The notes beneath the pieces are model-generated. The model did not search any database and had not been told where the DNA came from. It was given only the letters and a program-made list of their open reading frames with translations. Positions 60,701-64,000 of a stretch of 64,000 bases of DNA are shown here, one piece after another. Within the stretch, counting starts at the first letter, position 1, and every line of letters starts with the position of its first letter. Both the position numbers and the translations under genes were made by a program. Origin of the DNA: JAXGTO01 sp040774885 (GTDB taxonomy: Bacteria > Actinomycetota > Coriobacteriia > Coriobacteriales > Eggerthellaceae); contig JAXGTO010000005.1 in the NCBI GenBank assembly GCA_040774885.1, positions 11,014-75,013 on the forward strand. Reading direction: 5' to 3'.

Positions 60701-63059
60701 ACCCGTTATCGGGAATCGAGTCGATTGCCGCCTGAAGGGTGGTATAGCCGGTTGCAACGCCAGTGACCGGGTCCACGATCTTGCACACGTATTGGTTTGC
60801 ACCCCATACCACTGCCGTTCCGCTGCCCGCCGTCCCCAGAAGCGAATAATTCGAGTCGTTGAATAGATGGCTGAGGTTGTCAGTCGAGCCAGTGGACGTG
60901 GCAAACTGTGCGCCGTCGGCCAAAAGAGACTTGTTCACCGATGTGATCCCCACATTCGCCGTCGAGTCAAGCGCACCCACCCGAACCGTGGTCGTGGAGT
61001 AGACGGCGAGGTCGGATGCCACCGCATCCGTGCCGGTGCCGTAGGTGTTTCCGGAAATGGTCGGAGATCCGCTCAGGTTGACGGTTGCGCAATTCCCACC
61101 GCTGAAACCACTTACCGCGCCTACTGTGGAAGAGCCCGTCGTAACGGCACCCGTAGTGTTGTTGCCGGTTATAGTGCCGCCCGAAAGGTTGAGAGTCGAG
61201 CCACTGCGAGTACCTATGGCGCATCCATTGCGCCCCGCCGTGTTGCTGGATATCGTGCCTCCGCTTATCGACGCGATGCCAGAGGAAACGAACACCCCTC
61301 CTCCATCATAATACGCGGAGTTGTTCGAGATGGTGCCGCCGGTCATGGAGAATGAAGAGCTGCCGTTCACCACCGAAACCGCACCGCCATGCGAGCTTGC
61401 GTTTCCGGTTATGGCACCGCCCGACATGGTCATATTGCCGCCATTGAGAACGAACGGGCTGGTGTAATACTTTCTCGCCTCATCTATGGAAGACCCGTAG
61501 CCACAGCCGCTGACCGTCATTCCCGTGAGATTGACCGTCCCACCGGCGGCATATACCGCCGATCCGCCGCCATTGCTTAGATCGGCATTCGCCTTGCAAT
61601 TCGAGATGGTGCCGCTTTCCAGATTCAAGACGCCGCCCGTCAAGCAGAATGCACCTCCCGCCGTATCGTTGACGGTAGAGGTATTGGTCACATTTTGAAT
61701 CGTCGTACTGGTTACCGTGCAGGTACCGCCGGTGACGGTGATGGCAGGCGTGGTGCGCTCGACTGACGCAGAACCGCCACCGTCAACCGTGCAGCCGTTG
61801 GTAAATGACATGGTGCCAGAACTGGAAATGGCACTCGACCCATCCGCATACGTTATTTTGCAGTTATCAAACGTCATCGTGCCGTTGTTCGCCAGCGAGC
61901 TCGTCCCGTCAAGGACGATGGTGCAATCCTTGAACGCTACCGTTCCGCCGGCGTCCGCCGTGATGGAAGATGAGCCGGTAAGGTTGACCGTGCAATTCTC
62001 ATACGAGAGCGTTCCCACACCGGAACTCATCTTCGTACCGGACGTGAGACTCACGCCGATATCGGAAAACGTGGTGGTAGGTGCCCAGTCACCCGTACTG
62101 GTAAGCGACGTCGGAGCTGCCGCGAGAGTGCCGTTCGCAAAGGTGAGCGTGGGAGCATCGCCCGTGTGGCCGCTAGCGAGAGTATACAGCTTGTCAAAAG
62201 GATTAAGGTTCGTGCTCGTGCTCGCCGCGGTTTGTGTGACTTTGTAGCTTGAATCGCTCAACGTGACATCCGTGTCGAGCGCCAGACCACCAAGTAGAGA
62301 CTCGTAGACTGGGGAGGTATAGAGGCTTGCATAGGTTATGAAATCCTGAAGCGTGTAGCTGCCCACCGCAAACTGACCGGTCGCCTTGTTGCGCTGTTCG
62401 ACTGTCGCGGTACCCGTCCCGCTTGCTGCGCGTGCATCAGAATTGGTCTGCGCATCACCCATCGTGGCATACAGTGTCAGGTCATCGGTGATGGGCAACT
62501 GCGCTAACTGCGTCGAGGTGTAGCTTGCCGAGAAGTCCACGGTGTCCCATGACTCGAAAGCAAGGTCTTCAAAACCTGCAGCAGAACTGACGGAGGGTAT
62601 CTGACTCGTGCTCAGACAATCTCCGTCAGCCACCTCGATTGTGGTGGCAGTCCCCTCATCGGTCGTAGTAGTGGCAAGGTTCGTATCGGAGAACACAGCA
62701 TCGTCGCCCACGATGAACGTAACCGAATGCGTGTTCGAAGCCCCATCCTGGGCGCTCGCCGTCACTGCAATCTGGTTATCGGATTCAAGGGAAGAAGAGC
62801 TCGCAAACGCGTTGTCTGATTGTGTCAGGGCTGAATCAGGATCAACCGAAGACGAATCCTGGGACTTCGCTTGGTCAGCGGCAGAGTTGTCCGAAGACGA
62901 ATCCTGGGATTCCATCTGAATTGCAAGAGAGTCGTTCTGGCTCTTTTGCGTAGAGCCATCGCCGATGGCGAAAGCAAAAGGAGACCCAGAAACCGCCATC
63001 ACCACACACAAGGCAATAACGAGCGCCCGAAAAACGATATGTGGCTTTCGTTGCCGCAA
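57711..63059 (-). CDS. Giant secreted beta-helix surface protein with SpaA/Cna-B-like domain
   Basis: 1782 residues. A signal peptide (1-31) is followed by a Ser/Asp/Gln-rich linker with repeated SQDSSS (about 38-85). A very long right-handed beta-helix region (about 210-1390) is built of Thr/Gly/Ser/Asn-rich rungs such as SGGAITGNASSHGGAVSV and FSMTGGTISNNSAYYDGGG. Then come a Cna-B/SpaA-type fold (about 1430-1560, FYKVSDNLENDPIEGAEFSIY), a second Ig-like domain (about 1590-1735, YTVAEDGVSGG) and a membrane anchor (WVWWMVVIAAILGAVAAISW) with a basic tail. There is no LPXTG; the nearest candidate before the anchor is VPSGIDDG. The gene starts with TTG (63059) preceded by GAGG, and ATG is absent nearby. 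It is a likely adhesin or mucin/host-binding fibre. Confidence 0.75.
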   Translation of the reverse strand: MRQRKPHIVFRALVIALCVVMAVSGSPFAFAIGDGSTQKSQNDSLAIQMESQDSSSDNSAADQAKSQDSSSVDPDSALTQSDNAFASSSSLESDNQIAVTASAQDGASNTHSVTFIVGDDAVFSDTNLATTTTDEGTATTIEVADGDCLSTSQIPSVSSAAGFEDLAFESWDTVDFSASYTSTQLAQLPITDDLTLYATMGDAQTNSDARAASGTGTATVEQRNKATGQFAVGSYTLQDFITYASLYTSPVYESLLGGLALDTDVTLSDSSYKVTQTAASTSTNLNPFDKLYTLASGHTGDAPTLTFANGTLAAAPTSLTSTGDWAPTTTFSDIGVSLTSGTKMSSGVGTLSYENCTVNLTGSSSITADAGGTVAFKDCTIVLDGTSSLANNGTMTFDNCKITYADGSSAISSSGTMSFTNGCTVDGGGSASVERTTPAITVTGGTCTVTSTTIQNVTNTSTVNDTAGGAFCLTGGVLNLESGTISNCKANADLSNGGGSAVYAAGGTVNLTGMTVSGCGYGSSIDEARKYYTSPFVLNGGNMTMSGGAITGNASSHGGAVSVVNGSSSFSMTGGTISNNSAYYDGGGVFVSSGIASISGGTISSNTAGRNGCAIGTRSGSTLNLSGGTITGNNTTGAVTTGSSTVGAVSGFSGGNCATVNLSGSPTISGNTYGTGTDAVASDLAVYSTTTVRVGALDSTANVGITSVNKSLLADGAQFATSTGSTDNLSHLFNDSNYSLLGTAGSGTAVVWGANQYVCKIVDPVTGVATGYTTLQAAIDSIPDNGSAKIEMLVETYQPTATVSIKAGKNVTLTKASETAADGLPYRGTAGSIPSIKRSSSVGIVMGVTEASSLSVTDLSFTSDSTYAASAEFIYAAGSGVSVTLGENVTLKGIYGYQGAAMKIWNGATVTMESNSTITECSGRDAGVVDMQGGSTLIMKDTSSIKNCTGDNASSAIFMRNSAANYLVMTDDATISNNTCGGHSGEAATISGHGGSSVITMSGNASVSNNTVTGTRTTTDGNTIAGGIRLRGSSTLSISGSASITGNTTPDSADAGAGVNAIETAAKVKIEGSPTITGNIAGGSTETNVKVLDTSSSIVVTGDLTGGEVGVYCTNRNTVTSQFGTTTASKAVSVSGLQHITCDADGTLFGMAKDSTTNAVVWGKGTCQIIRGGEFIGTYNTLAEACAAAITGDTIQVFRSHALTSTATLNSGVTDVTVETAPLTQTVDKAFAFLPNSDETSTASVTRDSSLTSGALLDIASTGDTVSNLIFNGASVTSSAPAVQVDESATFSNVTVTKCVTSDNKGAVNVANGKQLSVAGTMKISDNVNESNLASNLKLETVNTDKANTSVVKILGDLDASSSIGISVASDADHASYIPFAQGCTAEGTADTTVAANSVQRFFDDYHPTLNIGANEKTSGDGLGTYLYFQPPTAFSFYKVSDNLENDPIEGAEFSIYQWTGSQVDYENNKSEYNVFLTAAELENDVNWEPVTEEGSTTAKVVTSDANGLVDFGDANSGGGLRDGIFRLVEVNTPTNYKDITSLGGWQFIMDSTKADPGKVYVPSGWSNPLLKTSTTTGVYAGEQDATTHVWSIKNAYETATAQLKVYKTTEGDYADKTKAFGFTATVVGTEGGTYTGTVMNADGTSSGTTVSIASGTEFSFSLYDGQYLEVDALPVGATYTVAEDGVSGGKAEGYSVGITADEQNETTPSPAVDTDTGTVSKAASGMGQGETRIDFTNTYTSPVPSGIDDGLGWVWWMVVIAAILGAVAAISWRRNRKKRIS

Positions 63060-63105
63060 ACTCGGCGACCTCGATTCAATCCCGTAGGCAAAATTACGAT
63101 ACTCA

Positions 63106-63134
63106 ATTATAAGGCCAATGAGAAAATGTATCCA
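63106..63134 (-). promoter_or_regulatory. Promoter of the surface-protein gene
   Basis: On the minus strand TGGATA (63134-63129), a 17-base spacer and a perfect TATAAT (63111-63106). The start of transcription would be about 40 bases before the TTG start codon. Confidence 0.6.
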
Positions 63135-63192
63135 TCATAAATGCGAGTCTTCGCATATCCAATACGGTAATCGAAGAAAACGCCCGCCTACC

Positions 63193-63290
63193 GCGACCCT
63201 CGACCCGTCGCCGGCATAAGCGAAGCGAAATGCCCCCCACGCGGCCCTCGACATGCCCTCGGGCATAAGCGAAGCGAAATGCCCCGTCCA
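63193..63290. repeat. Two ~49-bp tandem repeats with internal hairpins
   Basis: Two copies (about 63193-63241 and 63242-63290) share an identical 24-base segment at 63213-63236 and 63262-63285. Each segment folds as GGCAT...ATGCC around an AAGCGAAGCGAA loop. They sit between the surface-protein promoter and the rRNA terminator and could be REP-like elements or backup terminators. Confidence 0.7.
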
Positions 63291-63308
63291 AAATTCGCCG
63301 CAGGTTGG

Positions 63309-63417
63309 TTTTGCGCTCTTGGGGTGCCTCAGATTCGGGTGGCTGAGCGCCGTAGCGTACTAACGCTACGTAAGGCGCGAAGCAAGCCCGAAGCTGAGGT
63401 GCCCCAAGAGCGCAAAA
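63309..63417 (-). terminator. rRNA operon terminator with long nested hairpin
   Basis: A 24-base inverted repeat (63309-63332 with 63394-63417; two mismatches that are G-U pairs in RNA) encloses a second hairpin, CGTAGCGT-ACTA-ACGCTACG (63350s-63370s). It lies directly downstream of the 5S gene on the minus strand. Apart from this, the 366-base gap 63060-63426 holds only the promoter and the tandem repeats. Confidence 0.7.
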
Positions 63418-63427
63418 ATGCCCTCTA

Positions 63428-63543
63428 TGAGCACGACGCCCTATCCTTCCACGGACTACACCGCAGTACTTTCGGCGATGGTGGGCTTAACTACCGAGTT
63501 CGGAATGGAATCGGGTGATCCCCACCTCTATGGTCGCGCTCAT
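63428..63543 (-). rRNA. rrf: 5S ribosomal RNA
   Basis: The minus strand contains the conserved 5S sequence, including CCGAACTCGGTAGTTAAGCC and GCCGAAAGTACTG. The ends are pairable (GAGCGCGACC with GTCGTGCTC). Size about 116 bases; the exact ends are approximate. Just downstream of 23S in the normal order. Confidence 0.93.
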
Positions 63544-63649
63544 AGAAGGCATTCCTTCTATGAAAGCTGAAAGATTCAGTTTTCAAGCGCACCCTGAAGG
63601 TTGCATAGCGTCCATCGATATTCACGATCGCAAAGAATTGAAAATAAGA

Positions 63650-64000
<351 letters not shown>

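Overview
This window looks like chromosomal DNA of a high-GC anaerobic actinobacterium of the class Coriobacteriia, probably Eggerthellaceae. That placement is an inference from gene content: iron-sulfur oxidoreductases, a rubredoxin/formate-dehydrogenase fusion, an old-yellow-enzyme/BaiCD-type flavoprotein, a 2-hydroxyacyl-CoA dehydratase system, redox regulators, and a large secreted beta-helix surface protein beside an rRNA operon. Gene density is high on both strands. There are no tRNA genes, prophage, CRISPR array or complete insertion sequence.

Layout. 0-9.2 kb: CoA-disulfide reductase/rhodanese, a MerR/MATE divergent pair, a ferredoxin/Crp divergent pair, and the rubredoxin-FdhA fusion behind a promoter with a Fur-like box. 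9.2-15 kb: a triple-RidA protein and a MarR-controlled heterodimeric ABC exporter. 15.3-21 kb: SerA, a BaiCD-type reductase, and a rhodanese/Rrf2/RclA-like redox operon. 21-27 kb: an esterase, a GNAT coupled to a stand-alone adenylation domain, a YqhA protein, a DUF2252 protein, then about 800 gene-poor bases with a 131-bp inverted-repeat element and a GGGATT telomere-like tract. 27-32 kb: YbjQ, ThrH (with decayed copies of its own 3' end downstream), a Trm9-like methyltransferase divergent from Elp3, and an SDR. 32-40.3 kb: a Ser-rich membrane protein and a complete trpEGD-C-(F+B)-A operon under a Trp T-box, with trpF fused in frame to trpB. 40.3-46.7 kb: TatD, TcdA, GH30, a small protein, a four-TM protein, YbaK and a polysaccharide flippase. 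46.9-49.8 kb: a two-gene 2-hydroxyacyl-CoA dehydratase whose second subunit is fused to its activase, starting from a probably leaderless mRNA. 49.9-57.5 kb: rplJL with an L10 leader, a large unknown membrane protein, aconitase, isocitrate dehydrogenase and a HEAT-repeat protein. 57.7-64 kb: a 1782-residue surface protein, tandem hairpin repeats, an rRNA terminator, 5S rRNA and the 3' end of 23S rRNA.

How the genes fit together. Several blocks handle thiol, sulfane-sulfur and oxidant stress (CoADR-rhodanese, rhodanese/Rrf2/RclA, Crp/ferredoxin). Tryptophan is made by one tightly overlapping operon sensed through uncharged tRNA-Trp. Elp3 with the Trm9-like enzyme suggests wobble-uridine modification. 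Aconitase plus isocitrate dehydrogenase supply 2-oxoglutarate, and the dehydratase system suggests amino-acid or hydroxy-acid fermentation. Functional names come from motif recognition by eye. No database search was run.
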